This document shows positions 17,996-30,714 of a stretch of DNA of 64,000 nt, piece after piece. Every line of letters starts with the position of its first letter. Positions within the stretch are counted from its first letter, which is position 1. Under the pieces are notes generated by a model, which was not told the origin of the DNA, ran no database searches, and worked only from the letters and a program-made list of their open reading frames with translations. This DNA comes from Pseudomonadota bacterium. Lineage in GTDB: Bacteria > Pseudomonadota > Gammaproteobacteria > Xanthomonadales > SZUA-38. The position numbers were made by a program, and so were the translations under genes. Location of the stretch: assembly GCA_039033415.1 (NCBI GenBank), contig JBCCCR010000009.1, forward strand, positions 62,001 through 126,000, written 5' to 3'.

Positions 17996-19711
17996 TCAGG
18001 CCGGCTGGAGGTGTCGGACGTTGAGCTGGAGCGATTGGCGACCACGAAACTCATTGAGTTCCAGCGCAAATACGAGGTGCAGGGCGTGGCCCAGATCGCG
18101 AACGTGGTCGGCATCGTAGCCGAACGCGATCGCGTCCACTTCAACGCCGTCGAGCTTCACGCGCATCTTGCTGTGTCCCCGGCCAACCCCGCGCAGGGTG
18201 ACCACGCTTACCGGATTGTCGAACTGAGGCTCAGCAAACCCCTGCCCCCACGGACCGCCGCTGGCCAGGGCTTGTGCCAGCTCCGCCGAAAGGTCGTCAG
18301 CGCTCAACGGACCATCGGTGCGAAGGGTCTGCGTCAGCTGGTCGGCCTCCAGCCGCTGCGAGGCCACCGTTTCAAAGGCCGCTTCAAACGCCGCCAGGCT
18401 ACGCTCGCTGAGAGTGAGTCCTGCCGCCATGGCGTGGCCACCAAACCGCTGGATCAACCCAGGCGCCCGCGCATCTACCTCAGCGATCGCGTCTCGGATA
18501 TGAAAGCCACGAATCGATCGCGCCGAACCTTTCCACGTCTCGGCGCCGGGGGCTTCCGGCGCAAAGGCCACCACAGGCCGGTGATGGCGATCCTTCAGTC
18601 GCGACGCTACCAGCCCGACGATCCCCTGGTGCCACTGGGGGTCCCACAGGCTCAAAGAAAAGCGTTCGGACCAGTCAGGCGCTTCCGCCAGCCCGTCCGA
18701 GACCTCCAACGCCTGCGCCTGCATGTCGTCCTGCAGGCTACGCCGCTCGCTGTTCAGGCGATCGAGCTCCGCTGCCAGCGACGCGGCACGGTCCGGGTCA
18801 TCGGTCGTTAGACACTCGATACCGGCCGCCATGTCTTCCAGCCGGCCGGCCGCATTCAGCCTCGGGGCCAGCCCAAACCCAAGGTCAGCCGCCGTCGCCC
18901 GCCCGAGATCCCGCCCCGCCGCCTGCGCCAGCGCCGAAATACCCGGGACGCAGCGGCCGGCGCGCATGCGTCGCAAACCGTTTTCGACCAGGATGCGATT
19001 GTTGACGTCCAGCTGGACGAGATCAGCGACCGTTCCCAGCGCAACAAGATCGAGCCATTGGCCCAGATTCACGTCCCCCGCCCTCGCCACGCCGCGGTCG
19101 ACCAGTTCGGCCCGAACGGCCGCCAGCAGGTAGAACATCACGCCGACCCCGGCGAGATGTTTCGAAGGAAAGTGATCGTCCGGCAGATTGGGATTCACCA
19201 CCGCGTTGGCTGCCGGCAGCTTGGGGCCCGGCAGGTGATGGTCAGTGATGACTACCTGCATCCCCAGATCGCGGGCGGCCTGGGTCCCGGCAAGGCTGGC
19301 GATGCCGTTGTCGACTGTCACGATCAGGTCCGGGCTCAGGTCCCGCAGGTGGGCCACAAGGCTCGGCGTCAGACCATAGCCGTCAGCAAACCGGTTGGGC
19401 ACGCGAAAGTGCAGATCTGCGGCTCCCAGCGCTGCGAGACCCCGCATGGCCAGAGCGCTGCCGGTGGCACCGTCAGCGTCGAAGTCACCAACGATGACAA
19501 TCCGCTGGTGCTGGGCGATCGCGTCAGCGGTCAGCGACGCGGCCTCAACGAGCCCACCGAGCGTCTCCCGGTGGTGCAGGCGGTTCAGTCGATGGTTGAG
19601 GTCGTCGAAGCGGTCGACGCCGCGAGCTAGGTAAACACGCTCTAAAACAGGATGAAGTTTACCGCTTAAATCATTGTTTTTAAGCGGTATTTCTCGACGT
19701 AAAATGCGCAC
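17996..19711 (-). CDS. recJ: Single-stranded-DNA-specific exonuclease RecJ
   Basis: 571 residues from a GTG start at 19711; E. coli RecJ is 577 and aligns from the first residues (ILRRE near RRREV; VYLARGV near LYASRGV). DHH-family motifs are visible: VIVGDFDADGATGSA (motif I), VTVDNGIAS (II), VITDHHLPG (III, DHH) and NAAGRLEDM; RFGGHAMAAGLTL is the DHHA1 motif. A Mn/Mg-dependent 5'-3' ssDNA exonuclease in recombination and mismatch repair. The greA stop is at 19713, so recJ is directly downstream in the same operon. An 11-bp inverted repeat falls in its first 20 codons. Confidence 0.95.
   Translation of the reverse strand: MRILRREIPLKNNDLSGKLHPVLERVYLARGVDRFDDLNHRLNRLHHRETLGGLVEAASLTADAIAQHQRIVIVGDFDADGATGSALAMRGLAALGAADLHFRVPNRFADGYGLTPSLVAHLRDLSPDLIVTVDNGIASLAGTQAARDLGMQVVITDHHLPGPKLPAANAVVNPNLPDDHFPSKHLAGVGVMFYLLAAVRAELVDRGVARAGDVNLGQWLDLVALGTVADLVQLDVNNRILVENGLRRMRAGRCVPGISALAQAAGRDLGRATAADLGFGLAPRLNAAGRLEDMAAGIECLTTDDPDRAASLAAELDRLNSERRSLQDDMQAQALEVSDGLAEAPDWSERFSLSLWDPQWHQGIVGLVASRLKDRHHRPVVAFAPEAPGAETWKGSARSIRGFHIRDAIAEVDARAPGLIQRFGGHAMAAGLTLSERSLAAFEAAFETVASQRLEADQLTQTLRTDGPLSADDLSAELAQALASGGPWGQGFAEPQFDNPVSVVTLRGVGRGHSKMRVKLDGVEVDAIAFGYDADHVRDLGHALHLVFALELNEFRGRQSLQLNVRHLQPA
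19660..19689. repeat. Perfect inverted repeat inside the 5' end of recJ
   Basis: Arms TACCGCTTAAA (19660-19670) and TTTAAGCGGTA (19679-19689) match over 11 bp, with an 8-nt loop. It lies just after the greA stop, within codons 8-18 of recJ. No T-run follows on either strand, so it is not a typical terminator. It could form an mRNA hairpin that attenuates recJ translation or transcription, or be a dyad operator. Confidence 0.6.
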
Positions 19712-19712
19712 A

Positions 19713-20192
19713 TCAGGCGCTGTAGGAAACGCTCAGGATCTCGTACTCGCGCTCGCCGCCGGGCGCCACCACGTCTACGACGTCACCTTCTTCTTTGCCG
19801 ATGAGGGCACGAGCGATAGGGGAACTGACGGAGATGAGCTGTTTCTGGATGTCAGCTTCTATATCGCCGACGATCTGATACTTGAGCTGCTTGCCCGACT
19901 CCAGGTCTTCCAGCTCAACCAGCGCGCCAAAAACCACCCGGGCACCCGGATTAAGCTTCGAGACGTCGATCACCTCAGCGTTGGACAGGGTGCGCTCCAG
20001 GTCCGAGATGCGACCCTCGATAAAACCCTGCTGCTCTTTCGCGGCGTGATACTCAGCGTTCTCCTTGAGATCGCCATGAGCCCGCGCCTCGGCAATTGCA
20101 TTGATGACCGCTGGCCGCTCTTCGGATTTCAGCCGCTCAAGCTCTTTTCGAAGGCGTTCTGAGCCTTGCTTCGTGATGGGTGGACGTCTCAT
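19713..20192 (-). CDS. greA: Transcript cleavage factor GreA
   Basis: 159 residues, the usual length. An N-terminal antiparallel coiled coil ([39 protein letters not shown]) carries the catalytic acidic tip (the DLKENAEYH-type GreA motif), followed by the FKBP-like C-terminal domain ([22 protein letters not shown]). It enters the RNA polymerase secondary channel and stimulates cleavage of backtracked RNA. The start overlaps the carB stop by 4 bp (ATGA). Confidence 0.96.
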   Translation of the reverse strand: MRRPPITKQGSERLRKELERLKSEERPAVINAIAEARAHGDLKENAEYHAAKEQQGFIEGRISDLERTLSNAEVIDVSKLNPGARVVFGALVELEDLESGKQLKYQIVGDIEADIQKQLISVSSPIARALIGKEEGDVVDVVAPGGEREYEILSVSYSA

Positions 20193-23100
20193 TTCTTCAG
20201 CTCCTGATGCAGATCGCCCAGCGCGTTAACCCGGGTCTTTTCCAGGTAGTCTAACGCGTGTAGCGTGGCTCGAGCGCCTGCAACGGTCGTTGAATAGTTG
20301 ACCCGGAAGTTTAAGGCCTCCCGACGGATCGAGAAGGAGTCCTGGATCGCGCGGCGCCCTTCTGTCGTGTTGCAGATGAACTGCACCTCGTTGTTCTTGA
20401 TGATATCAACAATGTGCGGGCGGCCTTCCTGGACCTTGTTGATCCTCTCACAGTCGATGCCGGCCGCGACCAGCGCCTTCCACGTGCCGTCGGTGGCGAT
20501 CAGGCTAAAACCTTTCCGGATCAGGTCACGCCCCAGCGACAGGACCCGCGACTTGTCCGCGTCCCGCACGCTGATGAACGCCTGACCGCTGGTCGGCATC
20601 ACCACTCCGGCCCCGACCTTTGCCTTGGCATACGCCGACCCGAAGGAACGACCGATGCCCATGACCTCTCCGGTGGACCGCATCTCCGGTCCGAGCAGCG
20701 GATCCACCCCCGGAAACTTGAGGAACGGAAACACCGGTTCTTTCACCGAGAAGAAGTCCGGCACCACCTCACTCTCGATGCCCTGGCTGGCCAGCGACTG
20801 GCCCGCCATACAGCGCGCCGAGACTTTGGCGAGCTGCACGCCACACGCCTTGGAAACAAAAGGTACAGTTCGTGAGGCCCGCGGATTGACCTCCAGCACA
20901 AAAATGGTGTCACCCTGAATGGCAAACTGCGTGTTCATCAGGCCCACCACCTTGAGCGCATGGGCCATTTTTTCGACCTGTTCGCGCAGCTTGTCCTGCA
21001 TACCCGGACTCAGCGAGTGGGCCGGCAGCGAGCAGGACGAGTCGCCGGAGTGCACGCCGGCCTCCTCGATGTGTTCCATGATGCCGCCGATCACCACCTG
21101 CTCACCGTCACAGATCGCGTCGACGTCCACCTCGGTGGCATGATCCAGGAAGCGGTCCAGCAGCACCGGAGAGTCGTTGGACACCCGGACAGCCTCGGAC
21201 ATATAGCGCTTCAGATCGGTCTCGCCGTAGACAATCTCCATCGCCCGTCCGCCCAGCACGTACGAGGGCCGAACGACCAGCGGGTAACCAATCTCGCGGG
21301 CCAGCGCTAACGCCTCCTCAGCATTACGGGCCGTGCGGTTGGCCGGCTGACGCAGCTCAAGGTCTTTGAGCAGACGCTGAAACCGCTCCCGGTCTTCCGC
21401 CAGGTCGATGCTGTCGGGCTGGGTGCCGATAATCGGCACGCCGGCCGCTTCGAGCGCCCGGGCCAGCTTGAGCGGCGTCTGTCCGCCAAACTGGACGATG
21501 ACGCCCTCAGGTTTTTCGAGCGCCACAATCTCCAGCACGTCCTCGAGCGTCAGTGGCTCGAAGTAGAGCCGGTCGGACGTGTCGTAGTCGGTTGAGACGG
21601 TCTCCGGGTTGCAGTTGACCATGATGGTCTCGAAGCCGTCATCCCGCAGCGCCAGTGCCGCGTGCACGCAGCAATAGTCGAACTCAATGCCCTGCCCGAT
21701 ACGATTCGGCCCGCCGCCGAGCACTATGATCTTGCGCCGGTCGGAAGGCTCCGACTCGCAGACCTGCTCATAGGTGGAGTACATGTAGGCCGTGGCTGAC
21801 GAAAATTCGGCCGCACACGAGTCAACGCGCTTGTAAACGGGCCGGATGTTCAGGGAGTGGCGCAGATGACGAACGGCCTTCTCGTCGCTGTTGAGCAATT
21901 CGGCCATGCGCGAATCTGAGAAGCCAAGCCGCTTGTATTCGGTCAGGCGCTCGGCCGTCAGGTATTCGATGCCTTTCTCCTGAAGCGTTTGCTCCAGGCG
22001 TATCAGACGCTCGATCTGCGCAAGAAACCACGGATCGATGAACGTCAGGCGGTGCAGTTCATCCAGCGAATAACCAAAGCGGAATCCGTCTGCAACGTAG
22101 CGAATGCGGTCGGGGCCGGGCTGGCCGAGCTCCCGCGCCAGCTGGTCGCGAGACGCCTCGTCCTGGCTGTGAAGGATTGGCGTCAGGCCATCGCAGCCGG
22201 TCTCGAGGCTGCGCATCGCCTTTTGGAGCGATTCTGAGAAGGTGCGGCCGATGGCCATCGCTTCCCCCACCGACTTCATCTGGGTAGTGAGCCTCGCGTC
22301 CGCGTTGGCAAACTTCTCGAACGCAAAGCGGGGTATTTTGGTGACCACGTAGTCGATGGCAGGCTCAAACGATGCCGGCGTGGCGCCGCCGGTGATCTCG
22401 TTGGCCAGCTCGTCGAGCGTGTAGCCCACCGCGAGCTTTGCCGCCACCTTGGCGATGGGAAAACCGGTGGCTTTGGAGGCCAGCGCCGAGGACCGCGACA
22501 CTCGCGGGTTCATCTCGATCACGATCATCCGGCCGTTCTTGGGATTGATCGCAAACTGCACGTTGGAGCCGCCCGTCTCTACCCCAATTCTGCGCAGCAC
22601 CGCCAGCGAAGCGTCGCGCATCCGCTGGTATTCCTTGTCGGTCAGGGTCAGCGCCGGAGCAATGGTGATGGAGTCCCCGGTGTGAACACCCATGGGATCC
22701 AGGTTCTCGATCGAGCAGATGATGATGCAGTTGTCGGCCCGATCGCGGACCACCTCCATCTCAAACTCTTTCCAGCCGAGCACCGACTCCTCGATCAGCA
22801 CCTGGTTGGTTCGCGACAGCTCAAGGCCACGCGTCACGATCTCAACAAACTCTTCGCGGTTGTAGGCGATACCACCGCCGCTTCCACCCATCGTGAAGGA
22901 CGGGCGGATAATGATCGGGTAGCCATACTCCGGCTGACGCTCCAGCGCTTCTTCCAGGCTGCCGACGATCGTCGAGCGGCAAACCTCCAGATCGATATCG
23001 CGCATGGCGTCCGCAAAACGCTCGCGGTCCTCGGCCATGTCGATGGCGTCTGGCGAGGCGCCGATCAGCTGCACGCCGTGTTTATCGAGGACGCCGTTGC

Positions 23101-23410
23101 TCACCAGATCCAGGGCGCAGTTGAGGGCGGTCTGGCCTCCCATGGTGGGCAGCACCGCGTCGGGCTTCTCCACCTCAATAATTCGCTCAACCGACCGCCA
23201 GTTGATGGGCTCCACGTAAACCGCGTCCGCCGTTTCGGGATCGGTCATGATGGTTGCCGGGTTGGAGTTCACCAGGATGACCCGGTAGCCTTCCTCCCGC
23301 AGCGCCTTACAGGCCTGCGTACCCGAGTAATCGAACTCACAAGCCTGCCCGATCACAATCGGGCCCGCGCCGATAATCAGGATGTTTTTGATGTCAGAGC
23401 GCTTAGGCAT
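20189..23410 (-). CDS. carB: Carbamoyl-phosphate synthase large subunit
   Basis: 1073 residues, matching the duplicated ATP-grasp architecture. The N-terminal half ([29 protein letters not shown]) makes carboxyphosphate/carbamate, the second half ([25 protein letters not shown]) phosphorylates carbamate, and a C-terminal MGS allosteric domain ends near residue 1073. It uses ammonia channelled from CarA. The start overlaps the 3' end of carA by 8 bp. Supplies carbamoyl phosphate for pyrimidine and arginine synthesis. Confidence 0.97.
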   Translation of the reverse strand: MPKRSDIKNILIIGAGPIVIGQACEFDYSGTQACKALREEGYRVILVNSNPATIMTDPETADAVYVEPINWRSVERIIEVEKPDAVLPTMGGQTALNCALDLVSNGVLDKHGVQLIGASPDAIDMAEDRERFADAMRDIDLEVCRSTIVGSLEEALERQPEYGYPIIIRPSFTMGGSGGGIAYNREEFVEIVTRGLELSRTNQVLIEESVLGWKEFEMEVVRDRADNCIIICSIENLDPMGVHTGDSITIAPALTLTDKEYQRMRDASLAVLRRIGVETGGSNVQFAINPKNGRMIVIEMNPRVSRSSALASKATGFPIAKVAAKLAVGYTLDELANEITGGATPASFEPAIDYVVTKIPRFAFEKFANADARLTTQMKSVGEAMAIGRTFSESLQKAMRSLETGCDGLTPILHSQDEASRDQLARELGQPGPDRIRYVADGFRFGYSLDELHRLTFIDPWFLAQIERLIRLEQTLQEKGIEYLTAERLTEYKRLGFSDSRMAELLNSDEKAVRHLRHSLNIRPVYKRVDSCAAEFSSATAYMYSTYEQVCESEPSDRRKIIVLGGGPNRIGQGIEFDYCCVHAALALRDDGFETIMVNCNPETVSTDYDTSDRLYFEPLTLEDVLEIVALEKPEGVIVQFGGQTPLKLARALEAAGVPIIGTQPDSIDLAEDRERFQRLLKDLELRQPANRTARNAEEALALAREIGYPLVVRPSYVLGGRAMEIVYGETDLKRYMSEAVRVSNDSPVLLDRFLDHATEVDVDAICDGEQVVIGGIMEHIEEAGVHSGDSSCSLPAHSLSPGMQDKLREQVEKMAHALKVVGLMNTQFAIQGDTIFVLEVNPRASRTVPFVSKACGVQLAKVSARCMAGQSLASQGIESEVVPDFFSVKEPVFPFLKFPGVDPLLGPEMRSTGEVMGIGRSFGSAYAKAKVGAGVVMPTSGQAFISVRDADKSRVLSLGRDLIRKGFSLIATDGTWKALVAAGIDCERINKVQEGRPHIVDIIKNNEVQFICNTTEGRRAIQDSFSIRREALNFRVNYSTTVAGARATLHALDYLEKTRVNALGDLHQELKK

Positions 23411-24542
23411 TGGCGTGCTCCTTCATCAGGTCGATGAACTCATCGAACAGGGAGCGAATATCGTGAGGGCCCGGGCTGGCCTCCGGGTGCCCCTGAAAGC
23501 CAAAGGCCGGACTGGCGTTGTGCCGAACTCCCTGCAGCGACCCGTCAAACAACGAACGGTGGGTGGCCGTCAGGTGCTCGGGCAGCGTCTCTTCGTCGAC
23601 CGCAAAGCCGTGATTCTGGCTGGTGATAAACACCCGGCCACTGGCCACTTCCGCCACCGGATGGTTGGCCCCGTGGTGGCCAAATTTCATCTTCACGGTC
23701 TTTGCCCCGCTCGCCAATGCGAGCAGCTGATGGCCCAGACAGATGCCAAAGGTGGGTACCTTCTGTTCGAGAAACGTCCTGATCGCGTCGATCGCGTAGG
23801 TGCAGGGCTCCGGGTCTCCCGGCCCGTTGGACAGGAACACGCCGTCTGGCTTGAGCGCCAGCGCCTCTGGGGCGGGCGTCTCGGCGGGCACCACCGTCAG
23901 CTCGCAACCGCGGTCCGCGAGCAGCCGAAGGATGTTTCGTTTGACCCCAAAATCGTAGGCCACCACCTTAAACGAGGTCGGTGCCGCCGTCCGAAACGCG
24001 TTGGCGTCCAGATCGAAGCCGCCTTCGCTGAAAGCATAAGGCTTCTCGGTGGTAACGACCCGCGCCAGATCCATGCCCTTCAGACCAGGAAAGCTGCGGG
24101 CCTTTTCCACCAGCACCTCCGGGTCAAGGTCCTCGCCGACCCCGATGCAGCCATTCTGCGCTCCGCCGTCGCGCAGCAGCCGCGTCAGGTGACGGGTATC
24201 GATATCCCAGATGCCCCGAATCTGCTCGCTGAGCATGTATTGACCCAGATCGGTTTCGCTGCGCCAGCTGCTGGCCCGTAGGGGCAGGTCCCGGATAATC
24301 AGTCCGGCGGCGGCAGGGACACCGCTCTCGCGATCGGAGTCGTTGCAGCCCGTGTTGCCGATGTGCGGACAGGTCAGCGTGACGAGCTGGCGGCTGTAGG
24401 ACGGATCCGTCAGGATCTCCTGGTAACCCGACATAGCGGTGTTGAACACCACCTCGCCGTCACTGACGCCGTCGGGGCCAAGACCGCGCCCGTGAAAAAC
24501 GGCGCCGTCAGCCAGCGCGAGTACTGCGGGCCGGGAACTCAT
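23403..24542 (-). CDS. carA: Carbamoyl-phosphate synthase small (glutaminase) subunit
   Basis: 379 residues. An N-terminal CarA-specific domain ([14 protein letters not shown]) is followed by a class I glutamine amidotransferase with nucleophile Cys in [15 protein letters not shown] and the His/Glu pair in [13 protein letters not shown]. Hydrolyses glutamine and passes ammonia to CarB. Overlaps carB by 8 bp. Lies 196 bp downstream of dapB; this gap holds no gene, and I see no clear pyrimidine attenuator in it. Confidence 0.97.
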   Translation of the reverse strand: MSSRPAVLALADGAVFHGRGLGPDGVSDGEVVFNTAMSGYQEILTDPSYSRQLVTLTCPHIGNTGCNDSDRESGVPAAAGLIIRDLPLRASSWRSETDLGQYMLSEQIRGIWDIDTRHLTRLLRDGGAQNGCIGVGEDLDPEVLVEKARSFPGLKGMDLARVVTTEKPYAFSEGGFDLDANAFRTAAPTSFKVVAYDFGVKRNILRLLADRGCELTVVPAETPAPEALALKPDGVFLSNGPGDPEPCTYAIDAIRTFLEQKVPTFGICLGHQLLALASGAKTVKMKFGHHGANHPVAEVASGRVFITSQNHGFAVDEETLPEHLTATHRSLFDGSLQGVRHNASPAFGFQGHPEASPGPHDIRSLFDEFIDLMKEHANA

Positions 24543-24738
24543 GAAAGTGGAAAAAGGACGGCCGGAGCGCGATGCGGGGCCAATGCAGAACGGAGCAGAG
24601 ATGACGTATTCACGGGCGTGGAAGTTTACGCAAGCGGGGCGCTGGCGTCTATCGCCAAACCAGAGATTTTTGCCGAGTGGACCCTACGGTTTTTTCTGTG
24701 GATTGGGCCTGCGAGACGAACGGTTCGGCCCAAATGCG

Positions 24739-25533
24739 CTATCCGTAGACGTCGGTGAGAGCGTAGCGTCCGGGCGGCTGTTTGACGATCCAGCGGGCTG
24801 CCGCCAGGGCGCCGTCAACAAAGGCGGCGCGTGACGCCGCGCGATGGGTCAGCTCCAGGCGCTCGTGCTCAAGCGCCACGTGAACCGTATGGTCTCCCAC
24901 CACCTCACCACCCCGTAAGCCGGTGATGCCGATCTCCCCGGGAACCCGACTGGCGTCCGCACCCTGGCGCAGCACCTGGACCACGTCCGCCGGGGTCTGG
25001 CCGCGAGCGCTCGCCACCGCTTCGGCCAGCGCCAGGGCCGTCCCCGACGGGGAATCTTTCTTATGGCGGTGGTGCATCTCCACAATTTCGACGTCAGCTT
25101 GCTCGCCGAGCGCTGCCGCGACCTCGCGGCAGAGACGGGTGAGCAGCGCAACCCCGGGGCTCATATTGGCCGCCCACAACACCGGGACGGATTCCGCCGC
25201 CTCATCGAGGGCCTTTTGCTGAGCTTCGTCCAGGGCGGTGGTGCCGGAAACTACGGGAATCTTTCGCTCAGCGCACTGCGGGAGCCAGTACTCGAGCACC
25301 TGCGCGTTGGAAAAGTCGATTAGAACGTCCGCTTCGTTGAGCGTGGACCCGGCGACAACATCAATCGGCCCCAGGCCCGCGAGGTCTCCGATGTCACGGC
25401 CATAAAGCGGGCTTTCGCGCCGCACCAGGGCGCTGCTGAGCGTCAAATCTTCCGCTTCGTGAACGCGGGTGACCGTCTGCAGGCCCATGCGGCCTGCGGC
25501 ACCCAGCACGGCAATCGCGAGAACGCCGCTCAT
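24739..25533 (-). CDS. dapB: 4-hydroxy-tetrahydrodipicolinate reductase
   Basis: 264 residues. The Rossmann motif AVLGAAGRMG begins at residue 8; the substrate-binding signature EMHHRHKKDSPSGTAL and the GG-loop GLRGGEVVGDHTV are intact. NAD(P)H-dependent reduction in lysine and meso-diaminopimelate synthesis. The start codon shares one base with the dnaJ stop (TAATG), so the gene is coupled to the chaperone operon, an order common in Gammaproteobacteria. Confidence 0.96.
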   Translation of the reverse strand: MSGVLAIAVLGAAGRMGLQTVTRVHEAEDLTLSSALVRRESPLYGRDIGDLAGLGPIDVVAGSTLNEADVLIDFSNAQVLEYWLPQCAERKIPVVSGTTALDEAQQKALDEAAESVPVLWAANMSPGVALLTRLCREVAAALGEQADVEIVEMHHRHKKDSPSGTALALAEAVASARGQTPADVVQVLRQGADASRVPGEIGITGLRGGEVVGDHTVHVALEHERLELTHRAASRAAFVDGALAAARWIVKQPPGRYALTDVYG

Positions 25534-26642
25534 TAGGTCATGTTGTCAAAGAACTGCTTGACGGAATCGACCCAGGACGAGCTTTTGGGATGGCTGGTGC
25601 TTTCGCCCAGGCTTTCCTCAAACTCCTTCAGTAGCTCTTTCTGCCGGGCGTTGAGCTTGACCGGCGTTTCAAGCACCACGCGGCACATCAGATCACCCTT
25701 GGCGTGACTGCGCACCGACTGAACGCCCTTGCCGCGCAGCCGGAAGGTCCGGCCGGTCTGGGTCTCCGACGGCACCTTGAGCATGACGTGGCCGTCCAGC
25801 GTGGGCACCTTCAGCTCACCGCCGAGGGCGGCGGTGCCGATGCGGATGGGGATCTCGCAGTACAGATTATCCCCCTCGCGATGGAAGATCGGATGGGTGC
25901 GAACCTGGACCTCGACATACAGATCTCCGGCCGGTGCGCCACGCTCCCCGGCCTCTCCTTCACCGGACAGGCGGATGCGGTCGCCATCGTCGACGCCGGC
26001 GGGAATTTTCACGGACAGCGTCTTCGTGTCCTTGATCCTGCCCACGCCGCCGCAGTTGTCGCAAGGCGTTTCGATGACCTGCCCGCGCCCGTGACAGGTC
26101 GGACAAGTCTGCTGGACCGAAAAGATCCCCTGCTGCATGCGCACCTGACCCACACCACCACAGGTCTGACATGTCCGCATCTTGCCGTCTTTGGAGCCGG
26201 TACCGTTGCAGACGTGACAGTTGACGGTGGTGGGAACCCGAATCTCTTTGGTGACCCCGGACACCGCCTCCTCGAGATCGAGCTCGATCGGAAAGCGCAG
26301 GTCGGCTCCGCGACGACTCTGCTGGCGGCGACGCCCGCCGCCACCAAAGATATCGCCGAAGATGTCGCCGAAGATATCACCGACGTCCCCACTGAAGCCG
26401 CCACCCATCCCGGCCTGATTGCTCACGCCGTCGTGGCCGAACTTGTCGTAGGCGGCCCGCTTCTGGCTGTCGGACAGCACCTCGTAGGCCTCCTTGGCCT
26501 CCTTAAACTTTTCCTGAGCGGCCGCATCATCCGGATTTCGGTCCGGATGATGCTTCATGGCCAGGCGCCTGAAAGCTTTCTTCAGGGCCGCCTCATCGGC
26601 GTCACGATCGACGCCCAGCACTTCGTAATAGTCGCGCTTCAT
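25533..26642 (-). CDS. dnaJ: Chaperone DnaJ
   Basis: 369 residues. J-domain with HPD ([11 protein letters not shown]), a G/F linker containing a long [12 protein letters not shown] run, four CxxCxGxG zinc motifs ([32 protein letters not shown]), and C-terminal substrate-binding beta domains. Stimulates DnaK ATPase and delivers unfolded clients. 32 bp downstream of dnaK and fused by stop/start overlap to dapB. Confidence 0.97.
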   Translation of the reverse strand: MKRDYYEVLGVDRDADEAALKKAFRRLAMKHHPDRNPDDAAAQEKFKEAKEAYEVLSDSQKRAAYDKFGHDGVSNQAGMGGGFSGDVGDIFGDIFGDIFGGGGRRRQQSRRGADLRFPIELDLEEAVSGVTKEIRVPTTVNCHVCNGTGSKDGKMRTCQTCGGVGQVRMQQGIFSVQQTCPTCHGRGQVIETPCDNCGGVGRIKDTKTLSVKIPAGVDDGDRIRLSGEGEAGERGAPAGDLYVEVQVRTHPIFHREGDNLYCEIPIRIGTAALGGELKVPTLDGHVMLKVPSETQTGRTFRLRGKGVQSVRSHAKGDLMCRVVLETPVKLNARQKELLKEFEESLGESTSHPKSSSWVDSVKQFFDNMT

Positions 26643-26674
26643 GCCCGCTCAGCCAGCCAGGATCAGATCCTGAC

Positions 26675-28606
<1,932 letters not shown>

Positions 28607-28692
28607 CAGATCGCTCCAAAAAATAACTGAGAGTGGTTTGGCTTCCCCGGGCATCAGACCCGATGGTTAGCACATTTCTAAACTGTTCAACT

Positions 28693-28720
28693 ATGTGGGG
28701 ATTGTGTGAGGAAATTCCAA
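28693..28720 (-). promoter_or_regulatory. Putative sigma-32 (heat-shock) promoter of dnaK
   Basis: On the minus strand TTGGAA is followed after 14 nt by CCCCACAT. This resembles the sigma-32 consensus CTTGAAA / CCCCATnT at an allowed spacing, about 85 nt upstream of the dnaK start. It would let dnaKJ be induced separately from hrcA-grpE. Confidence 0.5.
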
Positions 28721-28749
28721 TTCTTTGTCGGAAGTTTCCGGCGAACGCG

Positions 28750-29454
28750 CTAACCCTCGGGCGGCGCCTGCGCTACGAGTACTCTGGCGGGCCGCAGCAG
28801 CCGGCCGTTGAGCACAAAACCCTTTTGCACCACCTGGACCACCGAGTCGGGTTCACACTCCGCTGTGGGTATCATGCTGAGCGCTTCGTGACGCTCCGGA
28901 TCGAACGGCTGGCCGTCCGGCACCACTTCTTCGAGACCGTGTTTGGCGAGGACCTTGTTCAGCATCTTGAAGGTGAGCTCCGTGCCTTCCTTCATCTGTT
29001 CGATGGTGACCTGTTCCCCTTCTGCGGCGAGCAGCCCACGCTCGAGGCTTTCGATCACGTCGATCATGTCGGTCATCAGCTTTTCGAGCGCAAACTTGCG
29101 CGCGTTGTCGGCGTCCCGCGCAGCCCGCTTGCGGACGTTGTCCATCTCCGCCCGAGCGCGCAACGTTTCATCAACCGCCTTCTGCCGTTCACTTTGCGCC
29201 TGCTCGAGCAACTTCGCTGGATCGATGGCTTCAGGCTCTGCAGTCCCAGGCGCCTCTTCAGCTTCGCCGCCCTCGAGACCCTCGGCCTGCGTTTCGGCAC
29301 CTCCTGAACCCTTGGTCGGCGCGTCTTCAGCGGCAAACACCGACGCCCCCTCGGCACCCTCAGGGTTCTGCGCGGACGCCTGTTCAGCGGCATCGCCGGC
29401 TGGCTGACCGCTTGGCTGCGTTTCGGGCTCGGATCTATCTTGCGGACTATTCAT
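28750..29454 (-). CDS. grpE: Nucleotide exchange factor GrpE
   Basis: 234 residues, longer than the about 200 of E. coli because of an acidic, Ala/Glu/Gln-rich disordered N-terminus (about 80 residues). A long dimerising coiled coil (LLEQAQSERQKAVDETLRARAEMDNVRKRAARDA, about residues 90-125) and the C-terminal beta wing (LNKVLAKHGLEEVVPDGQPFDPERHEALSM) are typical. Accelerates ADP release from DnaK and acts as a thermosensor. Between hrcA and dnaK on the same strand. Confidence 0.95.
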   Translation of the reverse strand: MNSPQDRSEPETQPSGQPAGDAAEQASAQNPEGAEGASVFAAEDAPTKGSGGAETQAEGLEGGEAEEAPGTAEPEAIDPAKLLEQAQSERQKAVDETLRARAEMDNVRKRAARDADNARKFALEKLMTDMIDVIESLERGLLAAEGEQVTIEQMKEGTELTFKMLNKVLAKHGLEEVVPDGQPFDPERHEALSMIPTAECEPDSVVQVVQKGFVLNGRLLRPARVLVAQAPPEG

Positions 29455-29586
29455 TCCCTACTCCCTTGTTCTGGGTCTGCAGGCCCGACCGACGCCGATT
29501 CACCAGCGCGGGGGCTCACCCCTTTCGACCACCCGCGTAAGCGCGGAAAACGTCGCCGACCTCAAAATATCCCCCGGAGATAAGGC

Positions 29587-30624
29587 CTAGGTGGCCTGAT
29601 TCAAGACGGTGCCAAGAATTTTTGCCGTACTGTCGACCACCGAAATCACCTTCTGGTAGGCCATCCGCGTCGGACCGATGACACCCAGGACACCCACCAC
29701 CTGGCCGTCGACACGATACGGCGCCCCGACCAGCGAACACGATTCGAACGCATCAGACTCTGACTCGCTGCCGATAAAAAGCTGCACCCCGTCCGCTTCG
29801 GCGCAGCGATCGAGAAGATCGAGCATTTCCCGCTTTTCCTGAAACGCCTCAAACAGCGACTTGAGCTTCTCCAGATCCGACAGGTCGTCGTAGCCGATCA
29901 GGTTGTTTTGCCCGCTGACGACCACGTCTTTCGCCGGGCGCGCCCCAAGGGCACTGCCAGCGAGCTCAATCGCCTGCTCCATCACCCGATCCATCTCGCG
30001 CCGAGCCAGCACCAGATCATCCATCAAGCGGCGTTTGATCTCCGCCAGCGGCAGCCCGGCATACTCCTGATTAAGCGCGTTGGCGGCTCGCTCGAGCTCC
30101 GCCTGATCAAACCCGCGGTCGAGCGCCAGCACCCGGTTCTGCACCTCACCGCCCGTCAGCACCACGACGGCCAGCACCTGCTGGCTGTCGATCGGCACAA
30201 ACTCGATCTTTTGAAAGCTGAACAGGTCGCGTCGAGGCACCGTCACCACGCCGACAAAATTGGTGAGGCTGGACAGCATGCTGGACACCTCGCCGATCAC
30301 CTCCGGCACCGACGAATGCTCGTTGAGCCGGCTATGAATATGCTCTGCCAGGTGGGCTTCGGCCGATTCGGCCGTCAGCATCGTCTCGACGAAGAAACGG
30401 TAGCCCCGGGGTGTGGGAATCCGACCCGCTGACGTGTGGGGCGAATGGATAAAGCCGCGCCGCTCGAGCTCCGCCATGACGTTTCGAATGGTGGCCGAGC
30501 TGAGCTCCAGACCGGCGTGCCCGGCCAGCAGCTTGGAGCCTACGGGTCGTCCGGCATCGATATATTGACGCACCAACACGCCCAGCAGGTGCCGTGCGCG
30601 GTCGTCCAGCTTCGTCCCGCTCAT
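29587..30624 (-). CDS. hrcA: Heat-inducible transcription repressor HrcA
   Basis: 345 residues. An N-terminal winged helix (HLLGVLVRQYIDAGRPVGSKLLAG, SSATIRNVMAELERRGFIHSPHTSAGRIPT) is followed by the GAF-like HrcA domain ending IGPTRMAYQKVISVVDSTAKIL. In other bacteria it represses groE/dnaK operons through the CIRCE inverted repeat. I find no full CIRCE (TTAGCACTC-N9-GAGTGCTAA) in this window, so its target is probably elsewhere, for example groESL. Divergent from recN with about 90 bp between. Confidence 0.95.
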   Translation of the reverse strand: MSGTKLDDRARHLLGVLVRQYIDAGRPVGSKLLAGHAGLELSSATIRNVMAELERRGFIHSPHTSAGRIPTPRGYRFFVETMLTAESAEAHLAEHIHSRLNEHSSVPEVIGEVSSMLSSLTNFVGVVTVPRRDLFSFQKIEFVPIDSQQVLAVVVLTGGEVQNRVLALDRGFDQAELERAANALNQEYAGLPLAEIKRRLMDDLVLARREMDRVMEQAIELAGSALGARPAKDVVVSGQNNLIGYDDLSDLEKLKSLFEAFQEKREMLDLLDRCAEADGVQLFIGSESESDAFESCSLVGAPYRVDGQVVGVLGVIGPTRMAYQKVISVVDSTAKILGTVLNQAT

Positions 30625-30714
30625 GATTCTTATGTTGTGTCACTCGCCTTCGATGGCAAGTCCTTCGGCAAAATCGCCGTGATCAGCCACCCGCGCTCAG
30701 GCTAAAATGCCCGG

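Noticed and set aside
28655-28690. CIRCE-like half site (TTAGCAC) near the dnaK promoter
   Set aside because: No matching GAGTGCTAA arm follows at 9 bp; a chance half site.
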